In this document: in pieces, positions 30,109 to 38,904 of the stretch | Layout of the letters: each line of letters opens with the position of its first letter | Position numbering within the stretch: the stretch's first letter is position 1 | Assembly: GCA_023665085.1 (NCBI GenBank) | Contig: JAMPEQ010000001.1 | Location: forward strand, 62,001-126,000 | Source: Bacteroides sp. | GTDB taxonomy: Bacteria; Bacillota; Clostridia; Oscillospirales; Acutalibacteraceae | Length of the DNA: 64,000 nucleotides | Reading direction: 5' to 3' | Translations under genes and position numbers: made by a program | The notes under the pieces: generated by a model | The model's database searches: none | Seen by the model: only the letters and a program-made list of their open reading frames with translations | What the model was told of the DNA's origin: nothing

Positions 30109-30994
30109 AATCACCGTCACCAGCAGTAAAAATAGTTATTGTACCAAGCTCATCAGTTCTGTAAATTTCCGAATTAACGGCATTCAGTCTGCTGATTGCT
30201 TCCTTATGAGGATGTCCGTAAGAATTATTTTTGCCGCATGAAATCACTGAATATACAGGAGAAACAGCCTGCAAAAATTCTGTTGATGAAGAATACCTGC
30301 TTCCGTGGTGACCTACCTTAAGAACATCTGAATTCAATTTGGAATATGAGGAGGCAAGCATTTCATCTTCTGACAACTCTTCGGCATCACCTGTAAACAG
30401 AAAAGATGACTTATTATATGTAATTTTCAGCACGGCAGAAAAATTATTAAGATCTTCATACCCGTCATTAACAGGTGCTAAAAATTCAATATTTATATTA
30501 TCATCTGTAATCACCTTACCGGCTTTAGCTGTACTGATAGTTAAATTCTTTTCAGAAACGGTTTCAAGAAGATCTAAATATGTTTTTGTAGTTGTAACAG
30601 CTCTCGGCATATATATTTCACCGATATCAAAGCTTTCAACAATTTCCTCCATACCGCCGATATGATCTGCATGAGGATGTGTTGCAACAAGATAATCTAT
30701 TCTGTCATAACCAAGATTTTCAATATAATCCTCTATATCACTGCCGTACTCAGAGATTGATGCATCAATGAGCATGCACTTGCCTGTAGGAAATTCTATA
30801 AATTCACTGTCACCCTGACCTACATCAAGATAATGAACAATAATACCCTCTGATGAGGTATGAGTGTTTTCAACCTTATCTGCTTTGAAATCACCTGCAC
30901 CGCCTGAAATAAAATAGATAATTGCAACGATTATAATCACCAGCAGAGAGCTTAAAGCAGGCACACCCTTAACATTCTTTTTCTTTCTGCTCAT
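30089..30994 (-). CDS. ComEC/Rec2-like MBL hydrolase, membrane-anchored
   Basis: 301 residues. One N-terminal membrane helix (about residues 12-30) precedes a metallo-beta-lactamase domain with DVGQGDSEFIEF, ATHPHADHIGG, FLFTGDA and VGHHGSR. This matches the stand-alone ComEC hydrolase domain, predicted to lie outside the membrane. Substrate not established. It is inserted between hisD and hisB, where hisC often lies, and its ATG overlaps the hisD stop. Confidence 0.88.
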   Translation of the reverse strand: MSRKKKNVKGVPALSSLLVIIIVAIIYFISGGAGDFKADKVENTHTSSEGIIVHYLDVGQGDSEFIEFPTGKCMLIDASISEYGSDIEDYIENLGYDRIDYLVATHPHADHIGGMEEIVESFDIGEIYMPRAVTTTKTYLDLLETVSEKNLTISTAKAGKVITDDNINIEFLAPVNDGYEDLNNFSAVLKITYNKSSFLFTGDAEELSEDEMLASSYSKLNSDVLKVGHHGSRYSSSTEFLQAVSPVYSVISCGKNNSYGHPHKEAISRLNAVNSEIYRTDELGTITIFTAGDGDYEVDYR

Positions 30995-32277
30995 TATTCA
31001 AATCTAACCTTTATGGAATTTGCATGAGCAGTCAAGCCCTCAGTATCAGCCAATTTGATTATATCATCCTTAGCCTTACGAAGTTCGTCTTCTGTATAAT
31101 ATATAAATGAGCTCTTTTTAATAAAGCTGTCAACTGAAAGAGGTGAGAAAAATCTTGCAGTACCACTTGTAGGAAGAACATGGTTAGGACCTGCATAGTA
31201 ATCGCCAAGAGGCTCCGGAGAATAATTGCCGAGAAATACAGAGCCTGCGTTATCAAGCATACCAATATATTTTAACGGCTCTTCAATACAAAGCTCCAAA
31301 TGCTCAGGTGCAAGCTCATTAGCAAATTCAATAGCCTGCTTCAAGTTTTCGCAAACAATAATTTCACCAAAATTGTTAAGAGACTCTGCAATGATTTCTT
31401 TTCTTTCAAGAGCCTTCATCTGCTTTTCTATCTCTTTTGCAGTCTGCTTTGCTATGTCTGATGATGTTGTGAGAAGAATTGCCGAAGCAAGCTTATCATG
31501 CTCTGCCTGACTCATAAGGTCAGCCGCAAGGAAAGACGGCTTGGCACTCTTATCTGCAACAACAAGAATTTCTGACGGTCCTGCAACCATATCAATATCA
31601 ACTACTCCGTAAAGCAGTTTTTTTGCAGTGGCAACAAAAATATTTCCAGGTCCGACAATTTTGTCCACCTTTGGAATTGTTTCAGTACCATATGCAAGAG
31701 CAGCAACAGCCTGTGCACCGCCAACTAAAAACACTTTATCAACACCCGCAATTGCAGCAGCAGCCATAATATCAGGATTAGGTGCACCATTCTTTGACGG
31801 AGGTGTAACCATAATAATTTCTTCAACACCTGCAATCTTTGCAGGAATTGCATTCATCAGAACAGATGACGGATAAGCAGCTGTACCGCCGGGTACATAT
31901 ATACCTACTCTTTTAAGTCCGCGTACACGCTGGCCCATTATAACACCATTTGGCTGAGTTGTCATCCATGACTGCTGAGCCTGACGCTGATGAAAATCCT
32001 GTATATTCCTGCAGGCATTGATTATGGCATTTTTAAAATCCTCGTCAACCAAATCAATATACTGCTGAAGCTCATCCTTTGTTATTATCATTTTCTTAGG
32101 AACAGAGCCGTCAAATCGTGCTGTAAATTCCTTAACGGCAGTGTCACCCTCGTTTTTAACTGAATTGATAATGTTTGTTACAGCATCAACAATTTTGCTG
32201 TCAGTTTCACCTGCACGCTTTTTCAGATTTTTTATTAATTCATATTCAGACTTACCATTAGCTTTTGTAATATTCAT
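30994..32277 (-). CDS. hisD: Histidinol dehydrogenase
   Basis: NAD-dependent oxidation of histidinol to histidine. 427 residues. Conserved motifs include YVPGGTAAYPSSVLM, VAGPSEILVVAD and the Zn/catalytic segments around QAEHD and GPNHVLPTSGTARF. An AAAGGCGGG site precedes the ATG, 18 bp after the hisZG stop. Confidence 0.96.
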   Translation of the reverse strand: MNITKANGKSEYELIKNLKKRAGETDSKIVDAVTNIINSVKNEGDTAVKEFTARFDGSVPKKMIITKDELQQYIDLVDEDFKNAIINACRNIQDFHQRQAQQSWMTTQPNGVIMGQRVRGLKRVGIYVPGGTAAYPSSVLMNAIPAKIAGVEEIIMVTPPSKNGAPNPDIMAAAAIAGVDKVFLVGGAQAVAALAYGTETIPKVDKIVGPGNIFVATAKKLLYGVVDIDMVAGPSEILVVADKSAKPSFLAADLMSQAEHDKLASAILLTTSSDIAKQTAKEIEKQMKALERKEIIAESLNNFGEIIVCENLKQAIEFANELAPEHLELCIEEPLKYIGMLDNAGSVFLGNYSPEPLGDYYAGPNHVLPTSGTARFFSPLSVDSFIKKSSFIYYTEDELRKAKDDIIKLADTEGLTAHANSIKVRFE

Positions 32278-32295
32278 TCTTATCCCGCCTTTACA

Positions 32296-33909
32296 TTAAA
32301 CCTTTGAAGCAAGCTCAAGGTCATTCAAAAATTGTTCTATCTCGTCCTTGCGGAGTTTCATAGAAGCCATATTTACAATAACTCGTGCAGAAATCGGCAT
32401 AATTTCCGCAACGACCTCTAATCCGTTTTCCTTTAGAGTTGAACCTGTTTCAACAATATCTACAATACCGTCTGCAAGTCCCAGAAGAGGAGCAAGCTCT
32501 ACACTGCCCTCAATCTTAATAATATCAACATCCATACCCTTTGATTTAAAATATTCCTTTGCAACCTTTGGATATTTGCTTGCAACAACCTTTCTCTTAT
32601 AGCCCGAGAAAAAGTCTGTGCCTTTAGGACAGGCAAGTGCAAAACGGCATTTTCCTATACCAAGATCAATAACCTCATAAAAACCATTTCCATGCTCAGC
32701 AATTGTATCTTTTCCGACAACACCGATATCACAAACACCGTGCTCAACATAAGTAATTACATCAGGTGCTTTTGAAAGAACAGCCTCATAATCACCTACA
32801 GGAAGAATTAAGCGTCTGCCCTTATTTTCCAGCTCTGAAGTATCAAGTCCCATTGTTTTAAAGAGTGATACAGATGATTTTTCAAGTCTGCCCTTGGTAA
32901 GTGCAATACGAAGAGGTCTGTCAATATTAATTTCCTCACGCATAATATCACAGAGAGAATTAACATCAACTCCAAAGCCAATTGCAGATGCATCCATTCC
33001 GAATTCGCCTATAAGATTATCGTAGCGTCCGCCTGAAAGAATTGTAACACCGCTGCCCTGTGCATATCCCCTGAAAATTACTCCTGTATAATAATTACTT
33101 CTATTCACAAGACCTAAATCGATAAGTATATTATCTCCCAATCCAAGATCACAAAGCTTTTCATAAACCTGTCTGAGATAATCAAGAGCTTTTGTAGCCT
33201 CTTTATCATCATATAAAGCCTTCGCCTTATCAATTACATCAGCACCGCCGAATAAACGGGGCAGCTTTCTGATAACATCTACCTCAACACTATCACCGAA
33301 AGTATCAAGCAAATCACTGAGTGCTGAATAATTTTTACCCTCAATATAGCTGCATATATCAGCCTTCTGAGATAAAGTTAAATTCATCTTATTCAGTATA
33401 GCATTAAAAAATCCAGCATGACAAAGCTCAAGCTTAAAGGAATTAACCTGATTTCTCCTTAAAGCCTCATATGCCATTGAAATTACTTCTATATCAGCAT
33501 CAATACTGCCGTCACCGATAAGCTCAATACCGCTCTGCTCTATTTCGTCAGTTCTGCCGGCAAGCTGTTTATTACGGATATAAATATTTTGATTATAATA
33601 AAGTCTTACCGGAAAATCCTCTTCTCTGAGTCTTGTAGCAACAAGTCTTGCAATAGGTGCAGTATTATCAGGTCTGAGAACTGTGGTCCTGCCCTGATTA
33701 TCACTGAGCTTATACATCTCCTCAGCCTCAACGCCTAAATTGTCACTTTTAAATACATCAAAATATTCGATTGTAGGTGTCATTACCTTACGATAATTAT
33801 TTTCTTTAAATAAATCTGAAAGAATAGCCTCAACTCTTCTTCTGTCATCACATTCCTCAAAAAGCAGATCACGGCTTCCCTGTGGTGTAATTTTCGAATA
33901 TCTTTTCAT
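32296..33909 (-). CDS. hisZG: HisZ-HisG fusion: ATP phosphoribosyltransferase
   Basis: First, feedback-controlled step of histidine synthesis. 537 residues carry both subunits in one chain. Residues 1-328 are HisZ, a HisRS-like domain (TPQGSRDLLFEE, TVLRPDNTAPIAR, GGRYDNL). Residues about 332-537 are the short-form HisG (RIALTKGRLEKSSV, DIGVVGKDTIAE, DGIVDIVETGSTLKENGL). Short HisG normally needs a separate HisZ, so the fusion supplies it in cis. The ATG at 33909 has AAGGAG 6 nt upstream. No stop or frameshift lies at the junction. It opens the his-recJ-rel-hemZ unit. Confidence 0.93.
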   Translation of the reverse strand: MKRYSKITPQGSRDLLFEECDDRRRVEAILSDLFKENNYRKVMTPTIEYFDVFKSDNLGVEAEEMYKLSDNQGRTTVLRPDNTAPIARLVATRLREEDFPVRLYYNQNIYIRNKQLAGRTDEIEQSGIELIGDGSIDADIEVISMAYEALRRNQVNSFKLELCHAGFFNAILNKMNLTLSQKADICSYIEGKNYSALSDLLDTFGDSVEVDVIRKLPRLFGGADVIDKAKALYDDKEATKALDYLRQVYEKLCDLGLGDNILIDLGLVNRSNYYTGVIFRGYAQGSGVTILSGGRYDNLIGEFGMDASAIGFGVDVNSLCDIMREEINIDRPLRIALTKGRLEKSSVSLFKTMGLDTSELENKGRRLILPVGDYEAVLSKAPDVITYVEHGVCDIGVVGKDTIAEHGNGFYEVIDLGIGKCRFALACPKGTDFFSGYKRKVVASKYPKVAKEYFKSKGMDVDIIKIEGSVELAPLLGLADGIVDIVETGSTLKENGLEVVAEIMPISARVIVNMASMKLRKDEIEQFLNDLELASKV

Positions 33910-33930
33910 AAACTTCTCCTTCAAAATCTT

Positions 33931-34003
33931 ATTATAGCAAGTTTTTTTGCACTTTAGTATAGTAGAGTGCTAATATGCTACCACACTAACGTGCGGATGT
34001 CAA
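33931..34003 (-). promoter_or_regulatory. Tandem promoters and dyads upstream of hisZG
   Basis: Distal promoter on the minus strand: TTGACA (33998-34003), 17 bp, TAGCAT (33975-33980). Proximal: extended -10 TGCTATAAT (hexamer 33931-33936) without a good -35. Between the two lies a CIRCE-like inverted repeat. On the plus strand TTTGCACTT (33946-33954) is separated by 10 bp from GAGTGCTAA (33965-33973). A second small dyad, CCACAC/GTGCGG (33981-33996), lies in the distal spacer. These could bind a repressor such as HrcA or a his regulator; that is inference. Confidence 0.55.
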
Positions 34004-34014
34004 GTATAAAAGCA

Positions 34015-37000
34015 TTAAAACAGGGATATTTGGTTTGATTCAGGCATATTTCCAAGAGCACCGGCTTCTTTAAGTGCCTCAACAACACTTCTTCCGATAC
34101 CTGCTCTTGCCATTAAATCATCATACGACATAAATTCACCGCTTCCGTCATTTACCGCATCAGCAATTGATTTTGCAGCATTTTCTCCAATACCGTCAAT
34201 AGCACCAAATGGCAGACGGATTTTGCCGTCTTCTATTTTATAAATTCTCGAATCGGATTTATATATATCAACAGGCAGAAATTCAATTCCTCTGGCAAGC
34301 ATTTCTATAACAATCTGCAAAACAACATAGGTGCTTTCATCCTTTGCTGTCTTATCATTTCCCTTAGCCTTAATTTCCTCCATTTTTTTCTTAACAGCAC
34401 TCTTGCCTTCAACCGCAGCAACAGCATCTATTGCACCGCCGCGAACAGTAAAGTAGGCTGAATAGAAATGGATAGGATGATAGATTTTATACCAAGCAAG
34501 ACGCAGAGCTGCAATAACATAAGCTGCCGCATGTGCTTTAGGAAACATGTATTTAATCTTATAGCATGAATCAATATACCACTGCTCAACACCGATTGTT
34601 TTCATAGCTTCTTCATAAGGAGGAAGCTCCTTCGGTGCTTTACCCTTACGGGTGTATTCCATTATTTTAAAGCAGTCTTTTTTGGACAATGGTGATTCTT
34701 TGCCTGTTCTTTTCTCATATGCTTCAGCAACATGTATCAAGTGAGTCATAATATCATCACGGCAGCCAATAACATTTGAAATGGTGCATGTACCCTCTTT
34801 AATAAGCTCCTGTGCGTTGCCGAGCCATACGTCTGTTCCATGAGAAAGTCCCGAAATCTGCAGCAAATCCGCAAAGCTTTTTGGCTTTGCTTCAACAAGC
34901 ATTCCTATAACAAATGGTGTACCCATTTCGGGTATAGCAAGCGTACCTGTTTGACAATCTATATCCTCAGGCGAAACACCTATAGGCTCTGTTGAAGTTA
35001 TAAGCTGATAAAGCTTAGGATCACAAAGATCAACATCCATAACAGGAATGCCTGTGGAATCCTCAAGATATTTGTAAAGTGTAGGATTATCATGACCAAG
35101 CTCATCAAGCTTAAGCAATGTGTCATGAAGTGAATTTTTAAAGTCAAAATGAGTTGTATATGTTCCCTTTGACTCATCATTTGACGGATACTGAATAGGT
35201 GTGAAATCCTCAACAGTATATTTATCAGGAACAACAACCATACCGCCCGGATGCTGTCCTGTTGTACGCTTAATACCCGTACAGCCTGCAGTAAGTCTGT
35301 CAATTTCTGCTTTGGTGGTAGTATTGCCCTCACCGCGTTCATCAAGGTATTTTCTTACATAACCGTATGCAGTTTTATCTGCAACAGTTGCCATTGTACC
35401 TGCCTTGAACACATATTCCTTGCCGAACAGCTCTTCTGTATATCTATGAGATCTGGACTGATATTCACCGGAAAAGTTAAGGTCAATATCAGGCTCTTTG
35501 TCACCATCAAAGCCAAGGAAGGTTTCAAAAGGTATTTCGTGACCGTCTCGTGTGAGAGGAGTATTACAATTAGGACAATTTTTGGTAGGCAAATCAAAGC
35601 CCGAGCCATATTCACCATTAAGGAAGAATTCACTGTATTTGCACTTTTTGCAATAATAATGAGGAGCAAGCGGATTAACCTCTGAAATACCGCCGAAATG
35701 AGCTGCAAGAGAAGAGCCTACAGAACCACGAGAGCCTACAAGATAGCCGTTTCTTTCGCTCTCTTCAACAAGACGCTTTGCAATAACATAAAGAACACCA
35801 AAGCCATGGCTTATAATTGAATCAAGCTCTCTTTCAAGACGTTTTGCAACATACTCCGGAACAGGATCACCATAAAGTTCTTTAGCCATGCTCCAGCACT
35901 TTTGTGTAAGTTCATCATCCGCACCCTCAATGTAAGGCTGGAATGTTCCCGGCGGAATCGGAGGAATATTATCCATAACCATATCTGCAATTTTATTAGG
36001 GTTATCAATAACGAATTCCTTTGCTCGATCCCCTGCCCAAGCAAAATCTTCAAGCATTTCATCAGTAGTTTTAAAGTAAAGAGGTGCTTGCTTATCCGCA
36101 TCATCAAAGCCTTTTGATGCCATAATAATCGCTCTGAACTTAGCATCCTTTTCATCAAGAAAATGTACGTCACCTGTAGCAACTACAAGCTTTCCTAGCT
36201 CATCGGCAAGTGAAATAATCTTTTTATTTATATCAATTAAATCCTGTTCGCTATGGATATTTTCATGAAGCTCCTTTGTTGATCTGAGCATAAATTCATT
36301 ATTGCCGTTTGGCTGAATTTCAAGATAATCATAAAAATCCGCAATTTCTCTTATCTTATCTTCAGGTTCATTATTAAGAATTGCCTGATAAAGCTCTCCC
36401 TGCTCGCAGGCGGAGCCGATAATAATACCGTCACGCTTTTTTGCAAGCATACTTTTCGGTATAAGCGGACGTGATTTAAATGTTTTTATATTAGACGCCG
36501 AAATAAGCTCATAAAGATTTTTTCTGCCGTATTTACGTTCTTCTTTTGGTATACTGTCATCAAGAGAAGTATCTTCCTTAACAAGCAAAATAATGTGATG
36601 ACGCTTAAACTGCTTAAGCTTTAAATTCATAAAATCGGGATATTTTTCATCATCGACAAGATATCCTTCCATTCCAAGAATAAGCTTAATCTTTCCTTTA
36701 GCAGCAGAATATGCTTCAGGCAGGGCTTGTACAACACCATGGTCTGTAACGGCAATAGCCTTATGCCCCCACTTAATAGCTCTGCTGACAAGCGATTTAG
36801 GAGAAGAAATACCATCCATTTCAGAAAATGATGTATGAAGATGCAATTCAACACGCTTTTCTTCTGCAGTATCCATTTTTTCTACCTTTGATATTGAAAA
36901 AATGGAGGTCGGTCTAAGAATATACTGATTTGCAAAATTATCGAATTTATATGTACCGCTTACTACTAAAGTAACACCCGGTTTAATTTTTTCCAAGAGA

Positions 37001-37836
37001 GGATTAATTACATTCTTATCCTCAAACATTTTTATCGGCAGTGAGGATGTGTAGTCACTGATATCAAAATCAAAAATCTTGCTGATACCGCGCTTAGTAT
37101 CCCTCGCCTCAACCTTAAGGACATCACCCCATACAGTTATGAATCCATCGTCTGTAGATATATCCTTCATCGGCTTTGGTTTTTCTGAAAGCTGTCTGCC
37201 GTAAATATGCTTTACAGTATCTTTATAAATAGGAAGCTCATCCCAAACCTCATGAACAGCATTCTTTTCTGCTTCTTCAGCAAGTCTGGCTTCCTCTTCT
37301 CTTTTACGCTTTTCAGCCTCTTCTCTCTCTTTAACGGCTTCTTTTACAGCCTTTTCCATGTCAAAAGCCTGCACTTCCAAAAAAGTAACGGCATCATAGT
37401 CAACTTCAAACATATCAAAAAGAGTTTTTCTGATAAGCTTATCAATTTCCTGACTGTCAAGCATTTCTTTGCCGCCTTTTTTCAAAAACAGAGTTAATGT
37501 ATTATCCTCAACCTCTGCCTCAGCACCATCGAAAAAACCGTTTACTATAGGTGTTTTTTCAGAAATATATTTAAGTATATTTTCTATATTATCAATCGAA
37601 TATACACTTTTGTCATATTTTATATCAATAACAGTTTTGCTGAGCTCCATAGCTGTTTTAATTTGTCTTTGTGCTGTTTTTATTATTTCAACGTCAACAA
37701 AACTATCCATCCTCAAGCCTATAGTAAGCATTCGCTTACTTCTTGATACAATAAAATCTGTAATATCACCATTACCAAGCTGAGTTATTACAGCAGCATC
37801 AACATAGCTTGAAAAATAATCTGAAAACTTACTCAT
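34015..37836 (-). CDS. polC: DNA polymerase III alpha subunit, PolC type, lacking the exonuclease insert
   Basis: Replicative polymerase. 1,273 residues against about 1,430 for Bacillus PolC. Order: N-terminal domain (1-155), charged coil (160-195), OB domain (210-315), PHP domain (LHLHTSFSEMDG at 331-342, AVTDHGVV at 362-369), Zn site (CKKCKYSEFF, NCPNC), polymerase core (PDIDLNFSGEY) and C-terminal NQISLF. The DnaQ-like 3'-5' exonuclease usually inserted in the PHP domain (VFDVETTG motif) is absent. The frame passes straight from GMEGYLVDDEKYPDF (389-403) to HHIILLVKE (413-421). Translation is coupled to ispG by a TAATG overlap. Confidence 0.94.
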   Translation of the reverse strand: MSKFSDYFSSYVDAAVITQLGNGDITDFIVSRSKRMLTIGLRMDSFVDVEIIKTAQRQIKTAMELSKTVIDIKYDKSVYSIDNIENILKYISEKTPIVNGFFDGAEAEVEDNTLTLFLKKGGKEMLDSQEIDKLIRKTLFDMFEVDYDAVTFLEVQAFDMEKAVKEAVKEREEAEKRKREEEARLAEEAEKNAVHEVWDELPIYKDTVKHIYGRQLSEKPKPMKDISTDDGFITVWGDVLKVEARDTKRGISKIFDFDISDYTSSLPIKMFEDKNVINPLLEKIKPGVTLVVSGTYKFDNFANQYILRPTSIFSISKVEKMDTAEEKRVELHLHTSFSEMDGISSPKSLVSRAIKWGHKAIAVTDHGVVQALPEAYSAAKGKIKLILGMEGYLVDDEKYPDFMNLKLKQFKRHHIILLVKEDTSLDDSIPKEERKYGRKNLYELISASNIKTFKSRPLIPKSMLAKKRDGIIIGSACEQGELYQAILNNEPEDKIREIADFYDYLEIQPNGNNEFMLRSTKELHENIHSEQDLIDINKKIISLADELGKLVVATGDVHFLDEKDAKFRAIIMASKGFDDADKQAPLYFKTTDEMLEDFAWAGDRAKEFVIDNPNKIADMVMDNIPPIPPGTFQPYIEGADDELTQKCWSMAKELYGDPVPEYVAKRLERELDSIISHGFGVLYVIAKRLVEESERNGYLVGSRGSVGSSLAAHFGGISEVNPLAPHYYCKKCKYSEFFLNGEYGSGFDLPTKNCPNCNTPLTRDGHEIPFETFLGFDGDKEPDIDLNFSGEYQSRSHRYTEELFGKEYVFKAGTMATVADKTAYGYVRKYLDERGEGNTTTKAEIDRLTAGCTGIKRTTGQHPGGMVVVPDKYTVEDFTPIQYPSNDESKGTYTTHFDFKNSLHDTLLKLDELGHDNPTLYKYLEDSTGIPVMDVDLCDPKLYQLITSTEPIGVSPEDIDCQTGTLAIPEMGTPFVIGMLVEAKPKSFADLLQISGLSHGTDVWLGNAQELIKEGTCTISNVIGCRDDIMTHLIHVAEAYEKRTGKESPLSKKDCFKIMEYTRKGKAPKELPPYEEAMKTIGVEQWYIDSCYKIKYMFPKAHAAAYVIAALRLAWYKIYHPIHFYSAYFTVRGGAIDAVAAVEGKSAVKKKMEEIKAKGNDKTAKDESTYVVLQIVIEMLARGIEFLPVDIYKSDSRIYKIEDGKIRLPFGAIDGIGENAAKSIADAVNDGSGEFMSYDDLMARAGIGRSVVEALKEAGALGNMPESNQISLF

Positions 37837-38885
37837 TATAATTTATCAATCTCTTTCATCAATTCGTTCAGCAGATCTTTTTCATCTACCTTTCGGAGAA
37901 TTTCTCCTTTTTTAAAAATCAGACCATTGCCGTCTCCGCCGGCAATACCGATATCAGCCTCTTTAGCTTCTCCCGGACCGTTTACTATACAGCCCATAAC
38001 TGCTACCTTTATAGGCTTTTTACAATCTCTGAGTCTTTCCTCAACCTGTTTTGCCAACCCTACTAAATCAATTCTTGTTCGTCCGCAGGTTGGACATGAA
38101 ATAAGATATGGTGCGTCTTTTTTCAGTCCGAGAGCTTTAAGTATATCAAATGCCGCAAACACTTCCTTAACAGGTGCATCAGTAAGGCTTACACGGATTG
38201 TATCACCTATGCCCTTATTAAGAAGTGAACCAATACCTATTGATGACTTAATAATACCCATTCGCTCTGTTCCTGCTTCTGTAACACCAAGATGAAGCGG
38301 ATAACAGCACTTCTCTGCAGCAAGCTCATAAGCACTTATCATCGTTTCAACATTTGAAGATTTAATAGAAATTATGATGTCATTGAAATCAAATTTTTCA
38401 AGAAGACCTGCATGATACAGAGCTGACTCCACCATAGCTTCAGGGGTAGGAGCACCATACTTGGCAAGTATTTCTTTTTCCAGCGAGCCTGAATTAACAC
38501 CTATTCTTATAGGAATATTTTTTATTCTGCAGGCATCTGCTACTGCCTTTACTCTTGATTCATCACCGATATTTCCGGGATTTATTCTTATTTTGTCAAT
38601 TCCTCGCTCTACAGCACCCAATGCTAATCGATAATCAAAATGAATATCGGCAACCAAAGGAACATCAACTGCATTTTTTATAGGCTCTACCAAAGATAAT
38701 GCATCTTCATTTGGAATGGCGAATCTGATAGCCTGACAACCTGCTGCTGCAAGCTCCTTTGCCTGTGCTACAGATCCTTCTATATCGGTTGACGGAATAT
38801 TGAGCATGCTTTGAACAAGTATATCACTGTCTCCGCCGATAAAAGTGTCTGCAAGCTTTATTTTTTTACTTTCTCTTCTTTTCAT
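37836..38885 (-). CDS. ispG: 4-hydroxy-3-methylbut-2-enyl diphosphate synthase
   Basis: 4Fe-4S enzyme of the non-mevalonate isoprenoid pathway. About 350 residues. The C-terminal cluster Cys are in SCPTCGRTRIDL and MGCIVNGPGEA. I choose the ATG at 38885, 6 nt after an AGGTG site, over an ATG and a GTG just upstream. It lies after rseP and before polC, as in many Firmicutes. Confidence 0.95.
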   Translation of the reverse strand: MKRRESKKIKLADTFIGGDSDILVQSMLNIPSTDIEGSVAQAKELAAAGCQAIRFAIPNEDALSLVEPIKNAVDVPLVADIHFDYRLALGAVERGIDKIRINPGNIGDESRVKAVADACRIKNIPIRIGVNSGSLEKEILAKYGAPTPEAMVESALYHAGLLEKFDFNDIIISIKSSNVETMISAYELAAEKCCYPLHLGVTEAGTERMGIIKSSIGIGSLLNKGIGDTIRVSLTDAPVKEVFAAFDILKALGLKKDAPYLISCPTCGRTRIDLVGLAKQVEERLRDCKKPIKVAVMGCIVNGPGEAKEADIGIAGGDGNGLIFKKGEILRKVDEKDLLNELMKEIDKL

Positions 38886-38904
38886 TTTCATCACCTAATT
38901 TTTA

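Noticed and set aside
33910..34014. Possible T-box or histidine leader peptide before hisZG
   Set aside because: The gap from polC is only about 100 bp, and no T-box motif, His-rich short frame or terminator hairpin is present.
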